Below are positions 1-9,045 of a DNA stretch of 64,000 bases, in pieces. Where the stretch lies: NCBI RefSeq assembly GCF_965138505.1, contig NZ_CBCSCO010000006.1, positions 62,001-126,000 on the forward strand, in the 5' to 3' direction. Within the stretch, counting starts at the first letter, position 1. Every line of letters begins with the position of its first letter. A model generated the notes under the pieces. It was given only the letters and a program-made list of their open reading frames with translations. It did no database searches and was not told where the DNA came from. The DNA comes from Litorimonas haliclonae. Its GTDB lineage: Bacteria; Pseudomonadota; Alphaproteobacteria; Caulobacterales; Maricaulaceae. The translations under genes were made by a program, and so were the position numbers.

Positions 1-514
1 CGAGAGTAGAGGGGCAATTAGCTTTCGGCGCTTTCAGATCGCCGGGCTCTCCAACATCAATTTTAAAGTCTGGTTCAAACTTGTCCAAATACTGAATAGC
101 GACGATTACGGCTTGGCTCAAAATTTTTCCCGAACCTAAGGCCGTTTTCCGCTTGGATTGATAGATAACGCTCTCTTCGCCACTGGGCGACGAACAAGCA
201 ACGGCAACGCCTGGCATTTGGGCGTTATCACCAAAACGGGAAGAGCCGATGACGCCGCTCTTATAAACTTCCACTGAGACAGGACCCATAGTGTGTTCTG
301 CGCTGATGTAAAATGGCGCATTGGTCGCGACGGCATAACGTTTCTGGCCATTTTTGGCGTCAATAAGGACGACACTCGCCATTGGTTTTTCAGTCACAGA
401 GATTTGGCTTAAGATTTTTGCCGCGGCGGGCAGGCTGGCTAATTCAAGGCAAAGCAGACCCAATAGGAAATATCGTTTCTTGAAGCCTGTTCGTTTGAGC
501 CATTTGAGAACCAT
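1..514 (-). CDS. Exported hypothetical protein, 3' end outside window
   Basis: I do not recognise this protein. The ATG at 514 follows an AGGTGA ribosome-binding site. The first 33 residues form a signal peptide (MVLKWLKRTGFKKR, a hydrophobic LLGLLCLELASL core, then an AAA cleavage region), so the protein should be exported. The mature part reads without a stop to the window edge (about 171 codons) and is beta-like in composition, with no recognisable catalytic motif. It is divergent from queC, with about 127 bases between them, so the two probably have separate promoters. Its function cannot be inferred from context. Confidence 0.7.
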   Translation of the reverse strand, partial: MVLKWLKRTGFKKRYFLLGLLCLELASLPAAAKILSQISVTEKPMASVVLIDAKNGQKRYAVATNAPFYISAEHTMGPVSVEVYKSGVIGSSRFGDNAQMPGVAVACSSPSGEESVIYQSKRKTALGSGKILSQAVIVAIQYLDKFEPDFKIDVGEPGDLKAPKANCPSTL

Positions 515-641
515 AATTTCACCTGTTTTATTCGGGTCGGCTTCGTAAATGCAGGATATGTGCCATTTTTGGACCGGTTCACGGGTTCGGCTGTCGGTTT
601 GACTGGAAAGAGCGGCTCAAACTGGTTAAGGGGCGCAAATT

Positions 642-1364
642 ATGACACGCTCAAACAAAGCTCTCTTACTGTTCTCTGGGGGACAGGATTCCGCGACATG
701 TCTTGCTTGGGCGCTGGATCAGTTCGACCATGTGGAGACAATCGGCTTTCACTACGGGCAGCGCCATGACGTCGAGATGAGCTGCCGCGAAACGATCAGG
801 CGCACGATCCCGGATTTGAAACCTGAATGGGCAGGCAAACTCGGCCAAGATCATGTTCTCGACTTGTCCGTTCTAGGACAAATGAGCGAGACGGCTTTGA
901 CGCGGGACGTTGAAATCGAAATGAACGAGGACGGGCTGCCCAATACATTTGTCCCCGGCCGTAATCTAGTCTTTCTGACTTTTGCCGGAGCGCTCGCTTA
1001 CCGGCGGGGAATTACGGCGCTAATTGGCGGCATGTGTGAAGCTGATTTTTCAGGCTATCCAGATTGCCACAAAGATACGCTCGACGCGCAAATGAACGCC
1101 CTCTCTCTCGGCTTGGCAAAACCCATGACGCTAGAAACACCTTTGATGTTCCTGTCAAAGGCTGCGGCGTGGGAGCTATGCGGGGAGCTGGGCGGCGAGG
1201 CTTTGGTCGAAGTTGTAAACCGCGAGACACATAGTTGCTATAAGGGCGATCATGAAACTTTGAATGATTGGGGCTATGGATGCGGAACCTGTCCTGCTTG
1301 CGAGCTTCGCGCCGCAGGGTGGAGAGGGTATGAAGCAGGGCAGAAAGGCTCATCGGGCAAATGA
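642..1364 (+). CDS. queC: 7-cyano-7-deazaguanine (preQ0) synthase QueC
   Basis: This cytosolic ATP-dependent enzyme converts 7-carboxy-7-deazaguanine and ammonia to preQ0 in queuosine tRNA-modification synthesis. The PP-loop motif SGGQDS lies at residues 12-17. The C-terminal zinc site is visible as Cys199, Cys214, Cys217 and Cys220 (CGTCPAC). Its 240 residues are usual for the family. An AAGGGG ribosome-binding site precedes the ATG. The stop overlaps the queE start by 4 bases (ATGA), so the two genes are translationally coupled. I found no convincing preQ1 riboswitch in the 127-base leader. Confidence 0.96.
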   Translation: MTRSNKALLLFSGGQDSATCLAWALDQFDHVETIGFHYGQRHDVEMSCRETIRRTIPDLKPEWAGKLGQDHVLDLSVLGQMSETALTRDVEIEMNEDGLPNTFVPGRNLVFLTFAGALAYRRGITALIGGMCEADFSGYPDCHKDTLDAQMNALSLGLAKPMTLETPLMFLSKAAAWELCGELGGEALVEVVNRETHSCYKGDHETLNDWGYGCGTCPACELRAAGWRGYEAGQKGSSGK

Positions 1365-2005
1365 GCTACGCCGTTAAAGAATGTTACCTGACTGTTCAGG
1401 GAGAGGGCGCGCAGGCCGGAATCACGGCGGTGTTCCTTCGCTTCGCCGGATGTAATCTGTGGTCCGGGTTAGAGCGCGACCGAGCTAAAGCTGTCTGCCA
1501 GTTTTGCGATACAGATTTTGTCGGAACGAACGGCCCGGGCGGCGGAAAATTTAAAACCGCTAACGCCTTAGCTGACCATATCGCAGAATTTTGGCCCCAA
1601 AGCGAACGAGCCCAAGCGGCGCCCAAATGGGTTGTCTGTACGGGCGGTGAACCCGCGCTCCAACTTGATAAGGAGGCAATAGAAGCTTTCCATGAGAAGG
1701 GGTTTAAAATTGCGATTGAAACAAATGGCACAATTGCATTGCCCGAAGGCCTCGATTGGATTTGCGTCAGTCCAAAAGCAAATGCGGACCTCGTGCAGAC
1801 AACAGGTCATGAGTTGAAACTTGTCTACCCCCAAAAAGAAAACAGACCCGAGGATTTCTCGGATCTGGATTTTGGCGTTTTCAGCCTACAGCCTTTGGAT
1901 GATACAAATCAGGCGGCTCACTCAGAAGCCGCCTTTGAATATTGTCTTGAACACCCTAAATGGCGCCTGAGTGTACAGACGCACAAATATTTAGGGGTGC
2001 CCTAA
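1361..2005 (+). CDS. queE: 7-carboxy-7-deazaguanine synthase QueE (radical SAM)
   Basis: This radical-SAM enzyme rearranges 6-carboxytetrahydropterin to 7-carboxy-7-deazaguanine, the step before QueC. The cluster-binding cysteines are Cys31, Cys46 and Cys49, giving CX14CX2C rather than the usual CX3CX2C. This spacing is known from the QueE subgroup that includes the Burkholderia multivorans enzyme. The SAM-binding TGGEPALQ motif and the QTHKYLGVP C-terminus typical of QueE are present. At 214 residues its length is normal. It overlaps queC by 4 bases and ends the operon. No queD is adjacent. Confidence 0.95.
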   Translation: MSYAVKECYLTVQGEGAQAGITAVFLRFAGCNLWSGLERDRAKAVCQFCDTDFVGTNGPGGGKFKTANALADHIAEFWPQSERAQAAPKWVVCTGGEPALQLDKEAIEAFHEKGFKIAIETNGTIALPEGLDWICVSPKANADLVQTTGHELKLVYPQKENRPEDFSDLDFGVFSLQPLDDTNQAAHSEAAFEYCLEHPKWRLSVQTHKYLGVP

Positions 2006-2024
2006 AGTCTGAAGCCTTTAGTTC

Positions 2025-2648
2025 CTATTCGGCTAAATCTTTGGCAGCTTTACGGGAGAAACGTCCAAAAGCTTGTTTAGCGTCAGACCATGTGCCGGCC
2101 GTGTAATTGGCTTCCCGGATATTTGTCTCGTAAGAACGATAGTCCATAGTCCCAAGGGACGTTCCGTCGGCGTCAAAAAGCTCACCCTTGATCTCTGCTC
2201 CGCCGACACCAAAACTTTGAAGGGATAGCCCGGGCTCACGGGAAAGTTGTTCAAATGTAGGGCGATTATTCTTAGCGTCCTCAATAACTAAAACCAGTTT
2301 CGCGGGCGCGTTTTCCTCGACTTGAAACCCTTCTTTCTCAAGACGGTTTGTCATATCCTCAACCAAATCTTCCCGTAATTCCTCCAGAGCCTTTTCACCG
2401 TAAAATCCGTTTCCAGAAAATCCGCTGTTCAAACTACCTCCAGACCCGCGGTCACTCAGTTTTTTGGGAAGGTTAGTGGCACGATGGGCCAAATCTTCAC
2501 TTAGTTGAACGTCCAAAGAAACTGGGGTTGTCAAGGTGGCGGATAAATTGCTCTCATAACCATAGCCGCCCGCCGATGCAGAGAATGGCAAAGCAAGGCT
2601 TGTCGCAGCGAGAAGAGAGATGGCCCCTAATTTAATTGACTGTTTCAT
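2025..2648 (-). CDS. Exported hypothetical protein
   Basis: I do not recognise this family with confidence. The start at 2648 is chosen because AAGGAG precedes it and it begins a clean signal peptide (MKQSIKLGAISLLAATSLALPFSASA, cleaved before GGYGYES). An upstream in-frame extension would put 30 charged residues before it. The mature protein of about 180 residues has a helical middle (EKALEELREDLVEDMTNRL) followed by beta-rich sequence. It broadly resembles periplasmic DUF3313/DUF4410-type proteins, but that is only a guess from shape. It lies 79 bases downstream of the lipoprotein at 2728-3168 and is probably cotranscribed with it. Its stop faces queE. Confidence 0.75.
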   Translation of the reverse strand: MKQSIKLGAISLLAATSLALPFSASAGGYGYESNLSATLTTPVSLDVQLSEDLAHRATNLPKKLSDRGSGGSLNSGFSGNGFYGEKALEELREDLVEDMTNRLEKEGFQVEENAPAKLVLVIEDAKNNRPTFEQLSREPGLSLQSFGVGGAEIKGELFDADGTSLGTMDYRSYETNIREANYTAGTWSDAKQAFGRFSRKAAKDLAE

Positions 2649-2727
2649 AATATACTCCTTTTGTAAGTATATAACACAAATTGCCCGCCTTTTCAATCTT
2701 CGGCGGCGGCCATATCCGGCTTTTAGA

Positions 2728-3168
2728 TTAAATTGCATCCACTAACACGCCAAGAATATTGCTCGCACCGCGTAAAGTAGAGAGCTCGCGATCAAGCTCA
2801 TAAGACTGAATTTGGCGGGACGTGACGTAAACCCGCCCGGTTAAATCGACGGCTTGAATCGTTATCGTTAAAACTTGAGCCGTGGTGTCGAGCGCTCGAT
2901 CTGTGATTTTGACCGGAATGGAGCCTACATAATAGACACCTTTGCCCGTCGCTATGGTGGATTTTCCGACGAGCTTTCCCGTTCCGTAAACGGCTTGGCC
3001 TGCCAATTTCCCAGTGCCGTAAACTGTTTTACCGCCAACTTCCGCCGTCTTTCCAGCCGCGTGGAATGGCAAAGAGGCCACTTTACCGGTGGTTTTTGCC
3101 ACTAGGCAGCCGCTTAGAGATGTCGCCAATAAAGCTAACGCCGTAAAAGACATGATTTTCCGAAACAT
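2728..3168 (-). CDS. Putative lipoprotein with GTGK-type repeats
   Basis: The N-terminus MFRKIMSFTALALLATSLSGC is a lipoprotein signal with an LSGC lipobox, so Cys21 should be lipidated and the protein anchored in the envelope. The next part is a low-complexity Gly/Lys/Thr/Val region of degenerate repeats (GKTVYGTGKLAGQ, AVYGTGKLVGK, STIATGKGVYYVG). The C-terminal half is beta and helical without known motifs. An AAGGGGA ribosome-binding site precedes the ATG. The 2025-2648 gene follows and is probably in the same transcript. The function is unknown. Confidence 0.75.
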   Translation of the reverse strand: MFRKIMSFTALALLATSLSGCLVAKTTGKVASLPFHAAGKTAEVGGKTVYGTGKLAGQAVYGTGKLVGKSTIATGKGVYYVGSIPVKITDRALDTTAQVLTITIQAVDLTGRVYVTSRQIQSYELDRELSTLRGASNILGVLVDAI

Positions 3169-3259
3169 GAAATCCCCTTCAAATTGGAAGGTCTGCTTAG
3201 GACAAGTTCGGAAAAAAAGCCTTAAAGTAGCTTAAGCCTGAGGAAGCGTTAGCGGTTGC

Positions 3260-5353
3260 TTACAAACCTTCCCGCCACCACGCCATCGCAAGACAGATGA
3301 AGAAGAGAGAGAAGAATAAAAGCGGCGGCACAAGAGGCTGTCTTTGACTTCGGGTGACGGTGTAATCTTCATAAGCGCGGAGGCCGAGCCAGCTATCGCC
3401 GGAGGCGTCGGAATCCAGGTCGATGCGCCTAACTTGGGGCAGCGGATCCTGCCCTAGGCCGACGAGGTCGATAAAGCCGTCAGAACTCTCGGCAATAGGC
3501 AGGAGATTTTCGGTCGTTGGAAACAGCTCCGCATATTCTTCGGGGTTGAGCGCCCCAATTGCCGTGATGGTGCTGACATCGCCTTGTTGGAGCCGATAGG
3601 CGCCAAACCCTTCTGCGGGAAGTTGGCCCCGGAACAGCCCTTCGGAAACTTCGGAGAGCGACACGCTGCGTTCCGCGCCGGAAGGCGTGATAACGGAAAC
3701 AGGAGCCTGAACATCTTCGAGACTACGGCGCTCAATCAGGATGTCGCCTCCATCCGCAGAAGCCCGGAGCGTTTCAGCCGCCAAATCCGGCTCGCCCATC
3801 AACCAATGGGCCGTTCTGCGGAACATTTCCCGATAAGGCCCGCCTCCGTCATAGCCTTTTGCCCAAAGCCAGGATTGATCAGACATTAACATGGCAACGC
3901 GGCCTTTACCGATCTTATCGATTACAAAGAGAGGCGCGCCGTTGTCGCCTTCCATAAGAATATCCCCGCTGACAGGGACATTGTCGATCAGGCGGAACCA
4001 CCGCCCCCAATTCTCGGCTTCCTGGCCTTTGAAAGAGGAGGTGATGGGATGCCTTCGGCCTTTGCTGTTGAGCGCCGGCCTAAACGTTTCCAGCGTTACC
4101 TCTCCGGTCGGCCGCGTCGGCAGAATAGAGGCGAGGGGAGAGCGGAACAGGCTATCCTGACTGGCAAAAGCCGGCCCTGTTCCCAACAGAAGCGCGCCGC
4201 CATCTTCTACATACTCAACGATATTGCTGAAGTAACTTGGCCGGATGATGGAGAGCGCCCCGCCAACGCGACCCCGGGAAGACCGTCGGCGATAATGATC
4301 AAATATAATAAGATCAAACTCGTCCAGCTTTTCCTCAAATAGCTGCCGTGTCGGGAACTGGATGAGGGAGAGTTCACTCTGGCGGGCATTGGTCGCATTC
4401 ACACGGGGCATGGTCAGAATGGTGAAGTGAACCAGATCAATGGCTGGGTCGCTCTTGAGGAGGTTCCGCCAGGCGCGTCCCCCATTGTGTGGCTCGCCTG
4501 TGATTAGAAGAACCCGCATCCGATCGCGAATGCCGGAGATTTCGCTGACGAACACATTATTGTTCAGCGTCAGCTCATTCTCAGCCGCGACAACGTTCAT
4601 TTCTACCGTATTAGAACCGCGTCGTTCAATCTCGAGCGGGATGGAAAGAGAGTCGCCAATCGTGATTGGAAAGCGAGCTTTTGGTACGCCGTTCAATTTT
4701 ACTTCTATGAGCGCGCGTTCGCCCTCATGACCCGGGTCGTCGACTTGGAGGTCAAACTCGGCGATCTCTCCGACAAGGCCAAATCGCGGGGCTGTGATAG
4801 CGCGTATGCGGCGGTCTCTAGCCTCAGGATTACCTATAACCAGTGAGTGCAAAGGCACATTCTCCGGTAAAATGGATTCCAGAGTTTCCATATTATCGTG
4901 AACTTGTCCGTCGGTGAGGGTAATCACTCCGGCGATGCGGTTATTCCCCGCGGTTCCCAAGGCTTCGACAAGAGCCGAACTAAGCTTTGTTCCGGTTTCA
5001 TCGCCTGTCACATCCACCTGAATAATGTCCAGAGACCCGTCTTGCTCCAAACCTTCTCTCAGGCCGCTTAATATGGCGCGCCGGGCCTGTGGGCGCTCAC
5101 CGACGGTCATGGATTGGGACACATCATTTAGGACAATGACTGTGTCGGGCAGAGGCTCTCTATCTTCATCCACTTGTTGAGGGTTCAGAACAGCCAATAT
5201 CAAAAACAGACCGGCTGTTAGGCGCCAGAAGTAACTTTTTAGTCCTGACGTGGCAGTCAGCAAAGCCGTCACAAAAATCGCAAGTCCCAGCCCAATGATG
5301 AGCCACATTGGCAGGATGGGGTCAAAAGCCAGGGCGGAGAGGAGGTCAGTCAT
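3260..5353 (-). CDS. Membrane protein with VWA-like and glutamine-amidotransferase-like domains
   Basis: This is the last gene of the moxR operon. The ATG at 5353 has a GGAGGT site and overlaps the stop of the preceding gene by 8 bases; a longer in-frame start is less likely. The 697-residue protein has two N-terminal membrane segments. A VWA-like domain follows, with a MIDAS-type DVSQS and a later LTDGQV. Next comes an amidotransferase-like fold (RVLLITGEPHNGGRAWR ... GGALLLGTGPAFAS) and one membrane helix at the extreme C-terminus (PPLLFFSLFFICLAMAWW). Proteins of this design accompany MoxR-DUF58 pairs in many Alphaproteobacteria. It is probably a membrane-anchored client or partner of the MoxR ATPase. 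No amidotransferase triad could be confirmed. Confidence 0.85.
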   Translation of the reverse strand: MTDLLSALAFDPILPMWLIIGLGLAIFVTALLTATSGLKSYFWRLTAGLFLILAVLNPQQVDEDREPLPDTVIVLNDVSQSMTVGERPQARRAILSGLREGLEQDGSLDIIQVDVTGDETGTKLSSALVEALGTAGNNRIAGVITLTDGQVHDNMETLESILPENVPLHSLVIGNPEARDRRIRAITAPRFGLVGEIAEFDLQVDDPGHEGERALIEVKLNGVPKARFPITIGDSLSIPLEIERRGSNTVEMNVVAAENELTLNNNVFVSEISGIRDRMRVLLITGEPHNGGRAWRNLLKSDPAIDLVHFTILTMPRVNATNARQSELSLIQFPTRQLFEEKLDEFDLIIFDHYRRRSSRGRVGGALSIIRPSYFSNIVEYVEDGGALLLGTGPAFASQDSLFRSPLASILPTRPTGEVTLETFRPALNSKGRRHPITSSFKGQEAENWGRWFRLIDNVPVSGDILMEGDNGAPLFVIDKIGKGRVAMLMSDQSWLWAKGYDGGGPYREMFRRTAHWLMGEPDLAAETLRASADGGDILIERRSLEDVQAPVSVITPSGAERSVSLSEVSEGLFRGQLPAEGFGAYRLQQGDVSTITAIGALNPEEYAELFPTTENLLPIAESSDGFIDLVGLGQDPLPQVRRIDLDSDASGDSWLGLRAYEDYTVTRSQRQPLVPPLLFFSLFFICLAMAWWREGL

Positions 5354-8144
5354 CGATACCTCCTTGCGATGTGTTTTCATCGTCGCGATCAGCCGGTTCT
5401 AATCCAATGTCTCTCGCACGCTCTTCGCCGAGGCGTTGCACGAGTTCGGCGGAGTGGACCTGATCGGCTTTGTAATTTCCGGCCAGAGTGTACATCGCCA
5501 AGTTCACTCCGAACCGCGCTGCAAATTCGCGTTGGCGGGGCAGGGTGTCATCAAGGTCAATAATCGGGCGATTTTCCTCATCCAGAGCCCAAGCGGCCGC
5601 CCAGTCGTGACCGCCGATAATAACCGGACTGACGCCGTCGCGCCCGGCGGCATTGCTCGCCGCGTCCACCCAGACCTGCCCATTGGCATACCGTCCCGGA
5701 TAAGACTGGAGAAGGTAAAAGGCTTTGGTCAGAACATGGTCATTGGGAACGGGTGTTAATCGTGGAATATCAAGAGCTTGAGTTAGATTAGCTAATCCAG
5801 GGTGGGCGGAATTTCCTGTTACGGCGCTATCGGCAGAATCGCGTGTATCAAAAACAATTGTCCCGCCGCTTTCCATATAAGCGTTCAAGGCTGTGACAGC
5901 CATATCTGAAGGCGTCTGTGCGTCGCGAGAAACCACCCAGTATAGGAAGGGGTAAAGAGTCAGAGCGTCTGTGGCCGGATCAACTCCGTCGACGCCTTCG
6001 ACATCGATGGTTGTTCTGACCCGCAACTGTTTTCCAAGGCTAAGCAAACCTGTTTCGGTCAGGCGGTCCAGTCGTCCATTCCCTGTCTCGACGTAAGCAA
6101 AATGTAGCCCGGTCGCCGCGGTGCTGACTTTCTGGCTGATTTCCTGATTGGAGGTTTCAGCGTCACCGCTTTGAGCTAAGGCCTCAGGTGCAGACATGCC
6201 TGCTACGAAACAAAGCGCGATCACACCTGCGACCTGGGGAGATCTTTTGAGAAAGCTTGGACGGCGCCCTGACATCAAAAGCGCAAATAAAGCATCCAAA
6301 GCTAAGCCGATTAGGCCAATGGCGAGGCCTATACCGGCTAAGCTCTGTAATTTCGTACTGCCATACTGCTTTCTGGTGGCGCCGCTGGGGAGGGACAGGA
6401 CGCTGACATTCTTAACATCTTGAAGGGTTTGAAGCGCCCGGCGGCGTGTGCCCTGCGTGTAAAACCCCGGCGGGGTCTGCTTCGTGGCCTTGGCCTTTTC
6501 AAATTGCGAGTCTGATAGGGTCACAACGCTGGCGTCTGGCGCCTCAAATCGGCCGAACCCATCCAAGACCCGATTGGCGATCCAGTTTCCGCCTTCAGTT
6601 TCCTCGGTGGGCTGCGCCCGGTTTTTAGCCAGTGGCAGGATGCGGCGGAGCATATCGACATAAAGACCACTCAGGGCCAAATTCGACCATTCCGGTCCAG
6701 CCGTCACATGAAACAACACTATCAACCCTTCGCCCTTCGGGCCGGCGGTTACGACTGGCGAGCCATCTTCCAATCTAGCCCAACTTCTTGTGTCTGTCTC
6801 AATCCCCGGCTGCGCCATAACTTGTTGAGAGACAGTGACTTCGTCAGAGACTTCCAATCCGAAAAAGGGACTATCTGTTTCAAAAGGCGCAAGCGTCTGC
6901 GGCGTTTCCCAGCTAAGCGCGCCGCCAATGGCCCGTCCGCCGCCGCGTAAGTCGACAGGAATAAGGTCGTCCACTCGTTTCGCTAATTTGGGTCCGGCAA
7001 AACGGATCAACACGCCGCCTTCTTCGACATACTCGGCGAGTCTTTCATCACTGGTTCTCTGACTATCGGGCATAACAATAACGCTGGGGTTAACCGTCAA
7101 AAGCGCGTCCAGGTCGCCGTCATAAATATCGGCGTAAGGCTCGAGCGCGGTGCGGGCATAGAAGGGTTCGGAGAGAAGCGGGCTCGCCGTATCGCCGCTA
7201 CTACTTAGAACGCCGATAAGCGGACGGCCCCAACTGTCATCCAACAATTTCACCGCACCAGCGGATTTTGAACTGGAAAGTTGAATATGTGTGACCCGGT
7301 TGCGAAGCTGGGCGGGTAATTCGAACCGTGCTGTGGCTTCGGCATCGCCCGGGGCGAATTGAAGGTCGGATCTCGCTAGAACTGCATTGTCATTACTCAT
7401 AGCTTGAACTGTTAGATCGACAGGAACGGCGCCGGACACAGGTCTCATCCATCCACTCTCAAATCCGTTCGGAACTTCGCGGGTAAAGGTCGGGAGCGCC
7501 ACTTCGGAAATGCCAACAGGCACATAAACATTCAAATCTGTGAGGGGGCTGAGCAGATCATCTGGTAAAGATTCATCAGAAAAAGTGAGGCCAGACGAAA
7601 GAAATGTACCATCTTTATTGTTTAAATTCAGGTCGTTAAGGAGGGCAATTAAACTACTTACTCCATCTATCCAAGGCTGGGGTTTGAGGGTCTCTATTGT
7701 TTCTAGGGCGGACTGAGCGGGTTGGAAGGCGGGCGATTGCTCGTCTCCGGTTGTCAAAACCAAGGCCACCTCGACATTTTCCCGTCGGGCTTTTTTCACT
7801 TGCGCTTCGGCTTCATTTAGAATTTCTGACCAAAAGGGCGCGGAGAGCCAGCTATTATCTATCATGAGCAAAAGTGGCCGCTGAGTTTCAGCGGCAGATT
7901 TCTTAAATATCGGACCGGCCAATGCAAAGGTAATAAGTGCAATCATCAACAAACGAAACAGCAGCAGCCAGAACGGCGTCTTGGCGGGTGTTTCCTCTTC
8001 GGTCTGAATGTCGGCAAAAAGCCGCAAAGGCGGAAAGCTCTGTGTTTTAGGTTTGGGCGGCGCAATTCGCAATATCCACCAGACAAGCGGCAAGGCAAGC
8101 AAGCCCAGCAAAGCAAAGGGCGCGAGAAAAGACAATCCGCTCAT
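5346..8144 (-). CDS. BatA-type / DUF4159 domain membrane protein
   Basis: This 932-residue protein is the third gene of the moxR operon. The first 80 or so residues match the aerotolerance (BatA) N-terminal domain, with two membrane helices around a PPLRLFADIQTEEE stretch. The middle is a large extracytoplasmic region with a VWA/amidotransferase-like fold. A membrane segment lies near residues 615-640 and another near 650-670. The C-terminal 220 residues are a DUF4159 domain (LHFAYVETGNGRLDRLTE ... TLYPFLYWVVSRDAQTPSD). Its start overlaps the DUF58 stop by 4 bases (ATGA), so translation is coupled. Its role beyond partnership with MoxR is not established. Confidence 0.9.
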   Translation of the reverse strand: MSGLSFLAPFALLGLLALPLVWWILRIAPPKPKTQSFPPLRLFADIQTEEETPAKTPFWLLLFRLLMIALITFALAGPIFKKSAAETQRPLLLMIDNSWLSAPFWSEILNEAEAQVKKARRENVEVALVLTTGDEQSPAFQPAQSALETIETLKPQPWIDGVSSLIALLNDLNLNNKDGTFLSSGLTFSDESLPDDLLSPLTDLNVYVPVGISEVALPTFTREVPNGFESGWMRPVSGAVPVDLTVQAMSNDNAVLARSDLQFAPGDAEATARFELPAQLRNRVTHIQLSSSKSAGAVKLLDDSWGRPLIGVLSSSGDTASPLLSEPFYARTALEPYADIYDGDLDALLTVNPSVIVMPDSQRTSDERLAEYVEEGGVLIRFAGPKLAKRVDDLIPVDLRGGGRAIGGALSWETPQTLAPFETDSPFFGLEVSDEVTVSQQVMAQPGIETDTRSWARLEDGSPVVTAGPKGEGLIVLFHVTAGPEWSNLALSGLYVDMLRRILPLAKNRAQPTEETEGGNWIANRVLDGFGRFEAPDASVVTLSDSQFEKAKATKQTPPGFYTQGTRRRALQTLQDVKNVSVLSLPSGATRKQYGSTKLQSLAGIGLAIGLIGLALDALFALLMSGRRPSFLKRSPQVAGVIALCFVAGMSAPEALAQSGDAETSNQEISQKVSTAATGLHFAYVETGNGRLDRLTETGLLSLGKQLRVRTTIDVEGVDGVDPATDALTLYPFLYWVVSRDAQTPSDMAVTALNAYMESGGTIVFDTRDSADSAVTGNSAHPGLANLTQALDIPRLTPVPNDHVLTKAFYLLQSYPGRYANGQVWVDAASNAAGRDGVSPVIIGGHDWAAAWALDEENRPIIDLDDTLPRQREFAARFGVNLAMYTLAGNYKADQVHSAELVQRLGEERARDIGLEPADRDDENTSQGGIDD

Positions 8145-9043
8145 GAACGGTAATCCGAAGGCTGCCCCGATAGCAGACCGTAAAGCCGGTTTAGGGCAAG
8201 TGTCGCGGGTTCGTCCGTTTGATGCCGAATAACCTCCCAGCCCAGTCGGCGGGCCAGAGCGTCAATATCTGATTTATGCTGCTCAAACCGCGCCTGATAA
8301 GCCTCTTGCGCCGTTTCCGCGCGGCCAACAAGGAGTGACTTAACAGTCTCCAGGCCTGGCATTTTGAGCTGCAAGCGACCCTTATAGGGGAAGGCTTGTT
8401 CAGCGGGATCGACAATATGGAGCAGAATGCCTTGTGTTGGGCGCTCGGCGACTTTTGCCAGCTCTTCTGTCCATGTTTCTATCGGGCCCAAGAAATCGGA
8501 CGCAATAACCACTTTGGAATGTGGCCGCATATCGCTCTTGAAGTCTGAATGCGTGCCGGGGGTGGTGATGAAATCTTCAAATAATCGATCCAGACCCTTG
8601 CGCCCTGTGCGGGAGCGATGCTCCGAGCCTAGAATAGCGCATCGCTCACCCGCTTGCATCAAGAGATGGCTCGTCGCGAGGCAGAGGACGGCGGCCCGTT
8701 CGCTTTTTAAAGGTAGATTTTTGTGAGAGGTCCAATCCATCCCGGCGTGTTTGTCTTGCCAGAGATAAACCGTATGCGCCGCTTCCCATTCATTATCGCG
8801 GACAAAAAGAGAGTCGCCGCGTGCAGAGCGCCGCCAGTCAATTCGATTGGCTGCGTCCGAGGAATCGTAAGGTCTATATTGCCAGAATGTCTCGCCTTGG
8901 CCGGCTTTGCGCCGTCCGTGAAGTCCAGAGGCCATAATCGCCGCCACGCGTTCAGCCTCGGCAAGAAGGGCCGGGTAATTTGAGGCTAGTGTCCGCGCTT
9001 CCAGGCGCAGAGAGGCCGGATTATTTAAGGTCGTCTGATACAT
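8141..9043 (-). CDS. DUF58 domain-containing protein
   Basis: This 300-residue DUF58 protein shows the family signature GETFWQYRPYDSSDAANRIDWRRSARGDSLFVRDNE, in which the YDxxDxxRxIDW pattern is diagnostic. The family is almost always encoded next to a MoxR ATPase, and its C-terminal half has a VWA-like fold. Here it begins 2 bases after moxR and overlaps the BatA/DUF4159 gene by 4 bases. No signal peptide or membrane segment is obvious, so it is probably cytoplasmic or peripheral and links the ATPase to the two membrane proteins. The exact molecular function of DUF58 is unknown. Confidence 0.92.
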   Translation of the reverse strand: MYQTTLNNPASLRLEARTLASNYPALLAEAERVAAIMASGLHGRRKAGQGETFWQYRPYDSSDAANRIDWRRSARGDSLFVRDNEWEAAHTVYLWQDKHAGMDWTSHKNLPLKSERAAVLCLATSHLLMQAGERCAILGSEHRSRTGRKGLDRLFEDFITTPGTHSDFKSDMRPHSKVVIASDFLGPIETWTEELAKVAERPTQGILLHIVDPAEQAFPYKGRLQLKMPGLETVKSLLVGRAETAQEAYQARFEQHKSDIDALARRLGWEVIRHQTDEPATLALNRLYGLLSGQPSDYRS

Positions 9044-9045
9044 TC

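Noticed and set aside
515..641. preQ1 riboswitch before queC
   Set aside because: The leader lacks the A-rich tail and pseudoknot pattern of the known preQ1 classes, and the genes downstream make preQ0 without being typical of that control here.
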